Positions 11,690-22,419 of a DNA stretch of 64,000 nucleotides are shown here, piece by piece. The notes beneath the pieces are model-generated. The model did no database searches. It saw only the letters and a list, made by a program, of their open reading frames with translations, and had not been told where the DNA came from. The DNA comes from Monodelphis domestica (lineage: Eukaryota > Chordata > Mammalia > Didelphimorphia > Didelphidae). The number at the start of each line of letters is the position of its first letter. Position 1 is the first letter of the stretch. A program made the translations under genes and the position numbers. The stretch covers positions 249,974,658 to 250,038,657 of the forward strand of contig NC_077234.1 in the NCBI RefSeq assembly GCF_027887165.1. The letters run 5' to 3'.

Positions 11690-11970
11690 ATAATCTGGAG
11701 TAATTTGGGAAGGCTTCATGGAGGAAGTGAGATTTAGCATGAACTTTGAAATACAAGAAGACTTTGGATAGGAATGCAGAAGGGGGAGAAAAATGGCATA
11801 GAAGAAATAAACGAGGAACTCATTGAAGTATGACTGGTGCTGGGGACATTGGGGCCATTGGGCTAATTGGAGGGAAATAGTAAGGTGGATTGAGATTATT
11901 GTGGACCTTAGAAAGAGTGCAAAAGTTTATTCTTAATAGAGTGGATATTATAGACTAGGTTTCTTAAGTG
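11690..11970 (-). mobile_element. L2 LINE fragment, antisense
   Basis: The string gggaaggcttcatggaggaa followed by gtgagatttagcatgaactttg, and later gtaaggtggattgagattattgtgg, is the antisense C-terminal code and 3' part of L2. Strongly diverged. Confidence 0.6.
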
Positions 11971-12029
11971 TTGCATAGAAGCAGCAAAACAAAGTTCTAG
12001 ATTTGGATTCTGATGAACTTCTGTTTGTA

Positions 12030-12125
12030 AAATTCACTGCTCTCCTTAGTTTTCTCATCTGAAAATAAGGGCCTTGGACTATTATTTCCAACATCCCTTC
12101 CAGTCCTAAATCCATGATCCTGTTT
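12030..12125 (+). mobile_element. CORE-SINE fragment
   Basis: ccttagttttctcatctgaaa, gggccttggacta, cccttccagtcctaaatcc, atgatcc: the 3' half of the Mon/MIR-type SINE. Confidence 0.75.
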
Positions 12126-14454
12126 GTTTAAGTCATAGTGATGATATTTTCTTTCAAAATCAATGCTTGAATGCAAGCATTTTAGGATCCCTAGGATGAT
12201 GCCAAACACATATTAACGGTTGCAATGTTTTTATTTAAAGATGTTTGCAAATATAAACTACCGATGTGTATGGCTTTTCCCCTCCCCCACTTTTGTAATG
12301 GATTTAGAAAAATATTGCTAGTCTATTTATTTTATCTAGTCTATTTAGGTCAGGGGAACAGGCCTACATAAACACATGAGAAATTTGTCTCTTTCCAGGA
12401 AGAATGGCACATCGCCATTGCTCCATTTTCAAGATATTCAGGGAACAAACTAAAGATGTTCCCTAGAAATACTTTGGTGAAGCTCTTTGGTTATACCCAT
12501 CTGACTTTTAAAGGAGATCAGGGACATATCTAACTTGGAGGATGTGAATTGGGTCATCATCATTTTCCACTTGGATCACACATAAGCCTAGAGTAACTAC
12601 TAAATATGGGAGAGGGTTCCTTTTTCTCTAGGGGACATGTATTCTATGGGGAATAGCTCTTAACATGGTGATCTACATATAATATACACTTAATAGATAT
12701 TGAGTTTAATTTTGTTGACCAGCTCAAATATGCAATTATAATAATGAGACTGGCCACAGAACCCTGATATGTCTCTGCTTTGTTCCAGTCCAAGTAACCA
12801 AGTAGAAATTTTGGAGAGAACCCATTTGCAGCCATTGGTGACTAAGGATAAGGATAAGGATAAGGACTAAGGTTACATTTATGTAACCTAAAAAAACAAA
12901 CAACAAATCTGCTAATTGGCTGAGGAACCAGAAACACTAATAACTCAGGAGGTGCTGAGGTGAAATTGAATTCATATAAAAAAGGATTGATTAGTATCTC
13001 TATCTCTCACTCTTTTCTTTCTTGAAAACCACCAAAACAAGATCTCTTGAGTTTCCAAGTGCTGGGAGATGAGTGGGGATGGCTGCCCTACCTTACATTC
13101 GACTACCATGTGTCTGTGAGCACATGAAACTTTTGTTTTGTTTTCTAGTATTTTTTCTTCTTTGAACTTAGGACTGAATATGTAAAACCAGAATTAGCCT
13201 GATTACCACCTCATGAACTTCAAAAGTCTGGAAGCCTCATCAGAGGTCCCACCAGAAATTGGAGTTAGTAACAAAATTATTTTTTTCTGACTCTAAGCCT
13301 AATAAAACCATACCTCCATGTATCTTTTTTCTGCTATCTAGAAATTAATTAATTCTGTGATTAATCTATTTTTTCTTCCTTCATGTTACCACTTATGAAC
13401 TCTTTCTAGATCTCAGACCTTTGAATTTATATTTGCTAGTTTGCCCACAAGAAGATGGAAAAATAAAAGTCTTCCTCCAAATATCTTGTTTTGGATCATG
13501 TAGAAATTCTGCATTTTGAGAATGAACTTGATTCTAAATTCTGGGAAAATAAAAAGCATTTAGAAATGCATACTGTGTCTTTCACATACTTTATAAAGTA
13601 ATGACAAAATGAAACTACTTAACACTCTCACAAATTATGATATTAAAGTGATTCACCGTTTTCCTTCCCTGATGAGTGCCATTGTATGTACACATAAAAC
13701 AGGGGAAAATGATAGGTGAAATGACAATTAATATTTGTAGTTTCATAAGATGGAAAACCTAGTTTTTCTATGTAGAGAAATAATGGACCCCAATCACCTC
13801 TAAGTACTTAGAAATGAAATTTTTTTTCTTGAAACTTCATCTTGCCTCTTCCCTCCCATTTGTCTAGGTTTAGCTTAGGGCAGAATTGCTGTTCTTTGAC
13901 CAACACAAAGGGCTGTCTGTGATCCAAAGGGCTTCACTAAAAGATCCCTGATTTGGAAATTTTATTCCTACTGGTTTGTCACAGTGCCTGAAATTCTATT
14001 ATTTAAGACTCCTTCTTTTGAATTTTTTCCTTTCATAGATATTTCCATTTTCAGTTTCAACAGCAAGTGTAAATTAATTTGTCAGTTTAATATCTATTTA
14101 GACTAAAAAGGAATGTGGATACTGTGGGGTAGGGAAGAAGAAAAGGAAAATTTAGAGCATAGAGATCTGTTTCTGGAAATGGGGCATTATAATAGGTAAA
14201 CCTGTGTGGAGGGAAAAGAATATGAGGGCTTTGGAACCCAGGAGTGAAGGGTTAGAGAAAAGAAGAGGCCACAGAAAGAAGAGGTAATAGAGCATCAAAC
14301 AAAAACCTCTCTTGCAAATTTTTCTGTGGGTTGTCTAGAACAATAGTTTCTGTTTACCTGCTCGGACATTTCTTTAAGTGTCAAAGGCATATAAAGCACA
14401 TGTAATAGGAACTTTTTAGGGATTATCATTCTGACCTTGGAAGAATTATTCTTT
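12126..14454. other. Long unassigned interval
   Basis: Contains an imperfect six-base repeat (aggata, 12843-12866) and an adjacent perfect small palindrome (arms 12870-12878 and 12881-12889). No gene or clear repeat family was recognised. Confidence 0.35.
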
Positions 14455-14545
14455 TTTTTAAAACAATATTTTATTTGGTCATTTCAAAACATTATTCATT
14501 GGAGACAAAGATCATTTTCTCCCCACCCCCCCTTGAAAGAATTCT
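14455..14545 (-). mobile_element. Short L1 3' UTR fragment, antisense
   Basis: ttttatttggtcatttcaaaac, gagacaaagatcattttctcc and a C-run match the antisense L1 3' UTR. Confidence 0.55.
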
Positions 14546-14599
14546 TACACTCTCTCATATATCATAACTGTAGAGTTATGTGGGGGTTCAAGCTCTCTA

Positions 14600-14712
14600 G
14601 TCTGGTGCCTTCATTTTATAAATGAGAAGCCTAAATTAAGTGACTTATCCAAGGTCACACAGGTAGTTAGTTGCAAAGCTGGCATTCAAATGTAGATCTA
14701 TCATTCTTTTAT
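14600..14712 (-). mobile_element. CORE-SINE, antisense
   Basis: cttcattttataaatgagaag, taagtgacttatccaaggtc, acacaggtagttag, gcattcaaatgtagat: antisense MIR-type body. Confidence 0.75.
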
Positions 14713-15164
14713 ATAGAATGAAACTTTTTAAAAAATAAGGCAATACATTATTTCTTAATATTAAACAGGTTGTCAAAAGGCTCTCCAACATGCATTGTAG
14801 ACATAGTAATTCCTAGAAGAAGAGATAATATATATTTAAAATGTTCGTTAAGTGTCTAATTTGGGCATAGTTATCTATCTATCTATCTATAAACTTACAA
14901 TAATAGCCAATTTTCATTCCTTCATGGCTTCTCATCCTACGTAATTCTTTCCTAAAAGCTTTTCTTTGGAAGATAGACTTAATGTAATATAGACTTTCCT
15001 CTTGTTTTTTCTAGGATCCTGAGACTACCAATTTACCACTGAAGCCATCCATTGTCTACTTCTCGTTCTTCGTAAAGTATAGGGCTAAGTATAGGGCTGT
15101 TAGCCCTACACTTCTCCTCCACCCCCTCAGTCCTGAATGACTGATCATTGTTTCATGCTACTTT
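14713..15164. other. Unassigned interval with a short ATCT repeat
   Basis: atct units at 14870-14892. A short direct repeat of tatagggctaa occurs at about 15080-15105. Nothing else seen. Confidence 0.35.
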
Positions 15165-15420
15165 ACTTTGGCAGCCAGGTGGTCTAGTGAAGAGAGCAAT
15201 AAACTGAATTTGGTATGACCTCAGACCATTACTAGCGATATGACTCTGGGCAAGTCACTTAACCTTTGTCTCCCTCAGTTTTCTCAGATGTAAATGTAAA
15301 ATGAAATAATTATAGCACCTGCTCCCCGGGGTTGTTGTGAGAATCCAGCAAGATACTATTTATAAAGTGCATAGCGCAGTGCCTAGCACAGAGTAGGCAC
15401 CTAACAAATGCTCATTTCCT
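15165..15420 (+). mobile_element. CORE-SINE, full length
   Basis: Has the head ggcagccaggtggtctagtg, gactctgggcaagtcactta, the CORE gctccccggggttgttgtga, and the tail gcacagagtaggcacctaac aaatg. It is one of the best-kept CORE-SINEs here. Confidence 0.88.
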
Positions 15421-15954
15421 TTGTTCTTTTCTCTTCATTTACAAATTCATTAATGGCTACATGCAATTGCCTTTTTATATCTAATGTGCGACTTTGAATT
15501 GCCATTTAGGTTACTTGCAATTGCAATTCTTATGAATAATGAAATATCATGATGGCAAAATCATATAGCACCACTGGAAGAATATTAACATTAGAGGGAA
15601 GGTCTCTTGTAGCCATGAATGATCTGTGATCAGTGAAATTACTATCTAATTTCACAATGTAATGCTCCCTTCATCTCTTCTTCCTACTAAGTTCTGGGTT
15701 CAGTTTACTGTCTATCTTTGGTAGCTGACCAAAGTTATATATATATGTGTGTGTGTGTGTGCTTGCATGTATTATGTATCATACTTTATAAACTTATTGG
15801 TCATCATATATTACACATATTAATTAATTGTTAAAACAATAGTTAATTGTTTTAGCCAAATCTGTGATTTCACCACTATATGGACCTTATAACAAAGGAT
15901 TCCTCTTACCAGTCCATGTTGGTGCCTTCTCTGTAACTTTTAGTCTTAGACAGT
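15421..15954. other. Unassigned interval with a TA/TG microsatellite
   Basis: A ta run passes into a tg run at 15737-15763. No gene or repeat family otherwise recognised. Confidence 0.4.
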
Positions 15955-16075
15955 TGTTAAGGACACGGAGAGGTTAAATAAGTTGCCTAGGATCAAACAG
16001 CTAGTATGTGTCAAGTAGGATTTAAAACCAAGCCTTTCTGACTTTGAGGTTAGCTTTCTATCTTCTATGTCAAAT
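15955..16075 (-). mobile_element. CORE-SINE, antisense
   Basis: ggagaggttaaataagttgcc, tcaaacagctagtatgtg, aggatttaaaaccaagcctt: antisense MIR-type body. Confidence 0.7.
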
Positions 16076-16640
16076 GCATATGTATTTATGTACACTTATT
16101 TGGTTGGCTGTCCATCCATTGGAATATGCATGCTATAATCTGGGCAATATGTGTTTTTCGTTCATTCTGCTTTTCCATTTTAGATGTTTAGAATATTCTC
16201 TTAAATACTGCAGATTTCACATACACCTACTTTTTCAGGACACAATGGACAGTTGAGTTAAAGCTTTTGTGGGTGTGAAATTCTTAATTTAGCATATAAA
16301 GTCAAAGTTAGATAATTAGAACTCAAAAATTACTGAAACTGCTTCTAAAGTACCCAATAGTATTTTTAAACAATTTTACCTGGAAGGGGATTTGGGTCTT
16401 TCAAATAATTCAGCATGAATTGAGTAGATGGGTCTAAGATGGTTGCTAGGAAATCAATTGAATGTGAATTTTATTTTTCAAAACTTGCAGCTAAATTGTT
16501 GATCTATTTCTCCTTAAAGAGAAGAAAACAAAAAAGGTTTAGCTTAGAGGAAACCTGACAATTTGGGGTAAAATACCTCTGAAAGGGCTTTACATACAAC
16601 TGAAAATCAGACAAATTTTCAGACTATTTTCTTAATGGTA
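16076..16640. other. Unassigned interval beyond the HTR1F duplicate
   Basis: No similarity to the HTR1F 3' flank is visible, so the duplication appears to end near 16641. No gene or repeat recognised. Confidence 0.35.
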
Positions 16641-16846
16641 TCTCCCAAGTTTCTGAGATGCTTTCTTAATAGTCTTAACTGAAGTTGGTGTAATTGAACA
16701 GATTTAAATGAGAATTGAGATGTCCAAGAATTAGAAAGTTCTGAAATGTGACATTCCCACAAATATTGACAACTACGATAAGGCATTCTTAGCGGACCAG
16801 GAATGGTGGGAAGACAGACGAGGGCTTTCTTTCTCATTTGCTCTAA
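16641..16846 (-). pseudogene. HTR1F: Partial duplicate of the HTR1F 3' coding end
   Basis: Bases 16641-16776 align with 18203-18352 of HTR1F at about three quarters identity with several small gaps. Shared landmarks in the same order are tctc-caagtttctga, gctttctt, gagaattgagat, ccaag, aattaga, ctgaaat, tgacatt and ttgacaactac. The matched segment encodes helix 7 and the C-terminal tail of the receptor (roughly residues 317-364). Weaker similarity (ctttctttctc versus ctttccgttctc) suggests it reaches about 16846, into the helix 6 code. A roughly 12-base gap removes codons around WLGY, and other small gaps shift the frame, so no receptor piece can be made. It has the same strand as HTR1F and lies about 1.4 kb past the HTR1F stop. 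Upstream helices and the flanking 3' sequence are not detectably copied. A local duplication is the simplest origin; a truncated retrocopy is possible. Confidence 0.8.
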
Positions 16847-18184
16847 CAGACTAAGCAGGAAGAGTCTAGAATCACATTTAGAACAATGAAGTATTCAGAC
16901 CATAAGAAGCAGATACCAGCTGTGGAAATAACAGATTCGCATTTCCCACTCTTGCTCACTCTGGAGGATACACTATCCGACAACTTCAATTGTGGTATTC
17001 TTCTTTTTCCCATGTCCTCTCCATTTTTCTTCTGTTTGTTCTTTATATATCTTCCATGGCTTGTGAGGTCACTTTTGGCGAACATATTGCTCCCAGTTTA
17101 ATACCTTGTTTGCCGTCAACCAAAATGCAGCAGATTGTTAAGTAAAGTTCTCAGCAAACTTCTAATAAGAGGTGAAAAAATGAATTTCCTTCTGCTGATG
17201 CTTTTGGAGAAATAGCTTATGGGGAAGGGTGGGGGAAAACTTCTACTATGGCTCAGTGAGTTAAGTGGAGAGACAAACTTTACGGATATCATTTTTATGT
17301 GTTTAAAATGGGTATCCTTTTGTCCATTTTTTCCAACTGGAAAACCATATAGCCTGTAAGACAAATGTTGGGTTTTACACAGACCACCAATCAAAGGTTC
17401 CTTAATGCTCAAGTTTAAAATATTCCTTTAGAGTCAATTAATACTGGATCTTGCCAACATGATCAGTGAATAAAATGCATTTTTCTCCTTTAGAAGATGT
17501 ATTCTAAGACTTTACAAAAGTATTTATAGGTAACCAAGAGTCATGTATACATTCCTCTTAATTTATTACTAAGATTATTCTTTCACTTAAAATCCCATGT
17601 TGTGGATAATGCATTCTTCATGGGATTTTAAATGAGGATAATAGAACTTTTATGTATTTATAAATTATAATTCTAGGTCTCTGGAGCAATAAAGCTATTC
17701 TACCTTTATTTTCAACTGAGATGGGACTTCTTGGAGGTGAGGTGTTAAAAATAATTAACGGAGGGAGCATGGCATGTTTTGTGAATGAATTTCATTTTCA
17801 CTTTAGAAATGAAGAGCAGAAATGTATAAAGTCATCATTTAAACCCTTTCTGCCTTGGAGATTAAAGAGTTTGGTAGCATTCAAAAAGTTTTTCTCTACT
17901 CTCATCATCAATAAAATAGAAGATATATCCCATTAACATTTGACAAAAATATGAATAGGAAAAATGAATACTGCTTTCATTCTTCATAAAACCATTCTTT
18001 GATTCACAATACCCCCTAATGATGGTCGAATAAAACCATCTTTAATCAATAAACATTCTAATCAATACAAAATTTAAAATCTGAAGCACTTAAAATATTT
18101 TCTTTTTACACAAAATTTCAACATAAGTGAATGCACATATATGCATATAGATATACACAAAACAGCTTTCAATATTATATATTT
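16847..18184. other. HTR1F 3' flank, probably including its 3' UTR
   Basis: AT-rich. Several aataaa hexamers occur on the minus strand (for example near 17705 and 17560), but none can be chosen as the real poly(A) site from sequence alone. No repeat family was recognised, so most of this is likely unique. Confidence 0.4.
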
Positions 18185-19294
18185 TTAAAAGTAATGTCTG
18201 CATCTCACAAGTTTCTGAAATGCTTTCTTGAAATCTTCATTGAAGATTGTGTAGATCAGTGGATTTATAAGAGAATTGAGATAGCCAAGCCATGCCAAAA
18301 AATTAGACAGTTCTTCTGAAATTTGACATTTATCACAGATGTTGACAACTACTTCCTTGACAAAAAAGGGAAGCCAGCATATTACAAAAGCACCTAGGAT
18401 TAACCCCAAGGTAGTGGCTGCTTTCCGTTCTCTTGTTCCAGAAATCTTTTGCCTCCTCCAAGACTTTTCTGGCCTTAATTCTGACTTGGGACTTTTGATT
18501 GTGCTTTGGATTTTATCAAAGTCTGTGGAAGGGTCAGATAAAGACTTCTCTTGTACATATGGTGTAGAGACCAGGTGAGTGCTTCTCTCACCACTTTCCA
18601 AGAGTATCTGACCATTCAGCTCTCCTTTTGCAACACGACTAGCATTTCTTTTATGGTATAATGTCTTTGCTGCCCTGTATATTTTATAATAAAGGATGAG
18701 AATCAATGCTAGTGGTATGTAGAAAGCTCCAAAGGTAGAATAAATGGTGAAAACGATGTGGTCGTGTTTGATTATGCATTCATCTTCTTTGCTAGTTCCC
18801 TGATGTCTCCAGAATAGAGGTGGCATGGAGATGAAAACAGAAATAGTCCACACCACCGTGATCATCATTCCAGCCTGCTTGGGTGTCCTTTTCCTGGCGT
18901 ACTCGACAGCATCTGTGATGGCGCGATACCTATCCAGGGCTATGGCTGAGAGGTGCAAGATAGAACACGTGCAGCAGGTAATATCGACGCTCAGCCAGAT
19001 GTCACAGACCACTTGCCCCATGAGCCAAGACTCTTTCACAATGTACACAATGCTGAAGGGCATCACTAGGACGGCCACTAGGAAATCAGTCACTGCCAGG
19101 GAGCAGATTAAATAGTTGGCAGGGTGATGGAGCTTCCGGGTAACAATGATAGCAGTGATCACGAGGGAGTTGATAGCAGTTGTCATCAGTGCTAATAACG
19201 ACAGAGTAAATGAGACCAGGATCTTGGATGGCATTCGGTTGAATGGTTCTTCGGAGGTAAAATTTTGATCTGTCAAGTTTAAGAAATCCATCAT
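18185..19294 (-). CDS. HTR1F: 5-hydroxytryptamine receptor 1F, complete coding exon
   Basis: This is a plasma-membrane, Gi/o-coupled serotonin receptor that lowers cAMP. The 369-residue open frame matches remembered human HTR1F almost throughout. Visible family features are N-glycosylation sites at N6 and N11; seven hydrophobic helices at about 25-49, 60-82, 97-119, 141-162, 183-205, 293-315 and 329-350; the amine-binding aspartate D104 in SVDITCC; DRY at 121-123; the C97/C173 disulfide pair; CWLPFF at 306-311; and NPLIY at 344-348. The third cytoplasmic loop (about 206-292) is the most diverged part. Human HTR1F has 366 residues. The extra length here is one N-terminal Met (MMDFLN) and a tail ending RCRHYF instead of RCRC. 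The second ATG, at 19291, has A at -3 and G at +4 and aligns with the human start, so it may be the real start. The coding region is intronless, as in other mammals. The assignment is certain; only the start codon is open. Confidence 0.98.
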   Translation of the reverse strand: MMDFLNLTDQNFTSEEPFNRMPSKILVSFTLSLLALMTTAINSLVITAIIVTRKLHHPANYLICSLAVTDFLVAVLVMPFSIVYIVKESWLMGQVVCDIWLSVDITCCTCSILHLSAIALDRYRAITDAVEYARKRTPKQAGMMITVVWTISVFISMPPLFWRHQGTSKEDECIIKHDHIVFTIYSTFGAFYIPLALILILYYKIYRAAKTLYHKRNASRVAKGELNGQILLESGERSTHLVSTPYVQEKSLSDPSTDFDKIQSTIKSPKSELRPEKSWRRQKISGTRERKAATTLGLILGAFVICWLPFFVKEVVVNICDKCQISEELSNFLAWLGYLNSLINPLIYTIFNEDFKKAFQKLVRCRHYF

Positions 19295-19338
19295 TTCCTT
19301 AAAAGGAGAAGTGGCTTGATTAAGTGGATACCTGCAGT
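19295..19338 (-). promoter_or_regulatory. HTR1F: HTR1F 5' UTR end and splice acceptor
   Basis: Read on the minus strand, a pyrimidine-rich run ending ttttactgcag is followed by gtatcc. This places an AG acceptor at 19333-19332 and starts the exon at 19331. That leaves a 37-base 5' UTR segment without an upstream ATG before the MMDFLN start. HTR1F in other mammals has an intron just upstream of the coding exon, so the site fits. The first exon lies at higher coordinates and I could not identify it. Confidence 0.7.
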
Positions 19339-19400
19339 AAAAGAATAAAAAAGCAGTTCAAAGAATGCTCACATGTATCCTCTCTTTTAAGAAATAAATA

Positions 19401-19452
19401 CAGAGTGTTCCAAAAGTCATTGTTACTTCACTAAGACTTTTGGGACACCCTG
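19401..19452. mobile_element. Mariner-like palindromic mini-element
   Basis: The two ends, cagagtgttccaaaagtc and gacttttgggacaccctg, are near-perfect reverse complements. Together they make a 52-base element with almost no interior, flanked on both sides by TA, the mariner target site. The ends resemble the cagggtgtcccaaaagtc type of mariner terminal repeat. It sits in the HTR1F intron, about 70 bases before the splice acceptor. Confidence 0.75.
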
Positions 19453-19539
19453 TATGTTTGCTACTTTTTTTTCTTTTGTTATATCTTGAGAATCGCCATC
19501 AATAAAGGGAAACATGCAGATGTCCAAAGCACAATCTGA

Positions 19540-19805
19540 ACATCACTGAGTATTTATTAATCACCTATTCTGTACCAGGTACTGTGTTAGACACTGAATA
19601 TATCATGAAGGTACAAATATGATGAATGAAATTCAGAAGGCTTACATTCTGATGTTGGGGACAGCAAGGATACATAGAAGTCTATCAAAACAAACACAAA
19701 GAGAATGAATACAAGCTAGTTAAATATGTTTGTTGGGGGTGGCACTAGCCATTGAGGGGATTTTGAAGAATTCCCTGTAAATGAGGTGATCCCTGAACTG
19801 AAATT
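19540..19805 (-). mobile_element. L2 LINE 3' end, antisense
   Basis: gagtatttattaatcacctattctgtaccaggtactgtg is the antisense L2 3' end pattern, followed by the conserved gcttacattctgatg and the ggggattttgaagaattccc region. Confidence 0.7.
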
Positions 19806-20004
19806 TTTTTGAGGACTTCTTTTATTGATGTACTTTGTTCCTAGACTACAAATATTTACAGATTATTCCCACTTTGTGAAGCCTCTTGTAACAAAACAAA
19901 ACTGTTAAGTAAAACAAATACGAGAGTGACCTCATTTGAAAATGTGCCTGTAACATTTCACACCCTCCCTGTGTCCATTTCTCTCTTCTACCTCTACAAA
20001 AATT

Positions 20005-20180
20005 CATTTTTTATTTTTTTGAAAAATTTATTTAATTAGTTAATTTAGAATATTTCCATGGTTACAAGATTCATGTTCTTTTCCTCTCCCCCCAGCACCC
20101 TCTTGCAGTAGTTGATGCACAAAAATTTTATTTTTTTAAACAAAATACATGCCCAAGCAAAACAAATTCCCTCAATGACT
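20005..20180 (-). mobile_element. L1 3' end fragment, antisense
   Basis: tatttccatggttacaagat, tcatgttcttttcctctcccc, then caaaattccctcaatgac-like sequence, as in the antisense marsupial L1 3' UTR. Confidence 0.6.
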
Positions 20181-20699
20181 GTATACTAGTATATATGAGT
20201 ATATCTATATTATAAGCACACACAGACACACAGAAGTCAAAATCTAGGGTAGAGAATGATATACACACATATATTTGGAGGTTATCGATTTAGGGTGCAG
20301 AATTATGTATATTTATATACACACTTATATATAGGCACGTCCACACCGTAGCCTTGTTCGCTGGATCAAAGAATGTGGAGGTGATGGAGGCTCTGGTCAT
20401 TGACAGAGTGTACGGGTATGTCTCTCTAGATCTCTATATTTGCACACAGACACTAAGGGAATTCATTTTGTTAGTTAGTCATATTTGTTCAAAGGAGTTT
20501 TCTTTCTTTGTTTCCCCTGAAGTTGGAGCAAGAGGGAGAGAGAGAAGTGGAGGATGTCATTGTAGAATGGTCTCTACGCTTTCAGATACGGCCACTCGAT
20601 GATCAGTTTTACTTATTAAAATTTACAATTTACCTGCGTGTGTCTGTGCTACACTCTACCCAAATCCACAGCCTCTCTGAATCTTGAAGGAGGAGGGGC
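20181..20699. other. Unassigned interval with TA/CA-rich stretches
   Basis: 20190-20340 is rich in tata and acac strings without a clean repeat. The rest shows nothing recognisable. Confidence 0.35.
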
Positions 20700-21150
20700 T
20701 CTCCATGAGGCCCAGGTCGGGAGAGCGTGCATTCCAGGGGACAGAAAGCCGCTGGAGTTTCTGGGGTCAGGGAATGGACGCCCAAGACATCCTGGTTTGG
20801 CCGGACTATGCAGGATGCGGGGGAGGCAGAGAGAGGCTGAAAGCACCGAGACTGCTGAGAAGGACATTGCGGTCATCTCAGTCTCGCTTAGGCTGAGGGA
20901 GTAGCTGTGTGAGAAGGCGGATGTTGGGGCAGAAACCAAAGATCTGGCAGCCATGATTGTCTGTAGGGGGTGAGGCGTCCTGACAAGCTTCAGAATCCAG
21001 CAGGCTGGAAGTTTGGGGGCACTTTGGACAGAAATAGGGACATTTGATTGAGGGATGAAGAGAAGGAAAAGGGGGCTTCGGTTTTGGACATGATGGGTTT
21101 GAAATGTCTCTAGCATGCCTGGTTTGAAATATCCAATAGACAAATGGAAA
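20700..21150 (-). mobile_element. L2 LINE fragment, antisense, CpG-bearing
   Basis: Follows the antisense L2 coding region in order: gcattccaggggacag, gctggagtttctgggg, ggaggcagagagaggctg, gtagctgtgtgagaagg, ggacagaaatagggaca, cggttttggacatgatgggt, gaaatatccaatagacaa. The apparent 164-codon minus-strand frame here is derived from this LINE and is not a host gene. Confidence 0.75.
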
Positions 21151-21415
21151 AAGAAAATTGCATATGCAACCCCAAACTCCTGGTGGTCATTGCAGGGATT
21201 CCCTGGTGTTGCGAGGCGCGCTAAACAACGTGCAGCATTTAGAGCAGGGCTTGTTACTTTTTCTTAGACTAAACGTAATTTTAGTATATCAAAGAGAATG
21301 GCAATAAACGTGACCTTGGAGGGACTCCTTAGTTTCTAATATTAAGAAGTAACATTTTATTAAATTAAACTAATCTTTAACTTGAAAGGATAAGCATTTT
21401 ATAATATATTGAAAT
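21151..21415. other. Unassigned interval
   Basis: Nothing recognised. Confidence 0.35.
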
Positions 21416-21665
21416 TAAGCTCAGCACAATGAATAGTCATCTGGTTTTGCAGTCAGGAAGATATGGATTCAAGTTTTATTTCTGACAAATACTGACTGTA
21501 TGATTGTGGATCAGTCACTTACCCTATTACTTCTCTGGGTAACTCTAAGAAGATGAGTTGGAGAGAACATGTCTCCTTGCGCTGGTGGGAGTTTCTTTAT
21601 CTTGGAGTTCCTATGCGAATGTAATCGTAAATCCAGTCCCTATGCCCAATCCCTATTCATATTGT
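21416..21665 (+). mobile_element. MIR-related marsupial SINE (Mon type)
   Basis: Shows ggttttgcagtcaggaagat, ggattcaagttttatttctg, ggatcagtcacttac, ctgggtaactctaagaag, the 3' part gctggtgggagtttctttat, and gtaaatccagtccctatg, as in the long-tailed marsupial SINE. Confidence 0.7.
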
Positions 21666-22419
21666 TATAGCGTTGCTATGTACAATTCTTATTCTTTTAG
21701 CTCATTAGCTCCTTCATTAGTTTCATTTTCTTTTTGATTAGATTAATTTCCTCTATTCACAAAAAAGAAGGAAAAATTTGAATTTGGCATCAGTATAGGC
21801 TTAAGTGCCGTTTAAGTGGTTTAAGGGATGCTGAATTTAATATGCCTTTGAAGAGGCAGTGTGGTCAAGTGGACAGAGTTGTCAGGAGAGCTTAAACTGT
21901 AATTGGAGTCTATTTTCTGTGTATACTATATTTCAGTGTTCAAGAGCTCTGTGATGTAGCTGTGTGGCTGCTTCTTCTCCCCCAGGGCAGAGAATCTGAT
22001 GATGGTAGTGCCAGCCCTGGAAGGGGCTTCCTGGGATTTCTATTCCAACCCCTCAGTTTAGGAGATGTGAAACCTGAGACCGGAAGAGGCCACGGGATGG
22101 GCTGCAAGTCACCCATGTAATAAAGAGGGAGGCTGGGGTGGGAACTCAGATGCCAGGCCTGCAAGTTCAGCCTCCTCTTCACCGTACAAGGCCGGTTGGT
22201 GGCGAGTGTCATCAGATGACAGACCACACAGTCGAATGTTGGACTTGAATGGGAAGCCTATCTGTGATAGTAGAACCTGGCAGAGCTTCTACTCCACTGG
22301 TACAGCTCTCAGAAACTCAAGGCTACCTCCGTATCACATGGGCCACTGGAGCAGGAATATCTTGGAACTGGAGTGCCCACAGTCTCTACATAGTCAGGGC
22401 ATAATTAAAACACACAAAG
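21666..22419. other. Unassigned interval
   Basis: No family recognised. Bases 21940-22300 are higher in GC and contain overlapping chance frames on both strands. Confidence 0.35.

Noticed and set aside
12900-13340. Possible solo LTR (catataaaaaagg and, about 320 bases later, aataaaacc)
   Set aside because: No matching TG...CA ends or target-site duplication could be found; the two signals alone are too common in AT-rich DNA.
16847-17110. Extension of the HTR1F duplicate toward helix 5 and the third loop
   Set aside because: I compared this region with HTR1F 18420-18700 by eye and found no ordered matches.
20649-21143. 164-codon minus-strand open frame
   Set aside because: The DNA follows the antisense L2 landmarks in order, and the frame lies off the L2 reading frame. 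No host gene similarity was seen.
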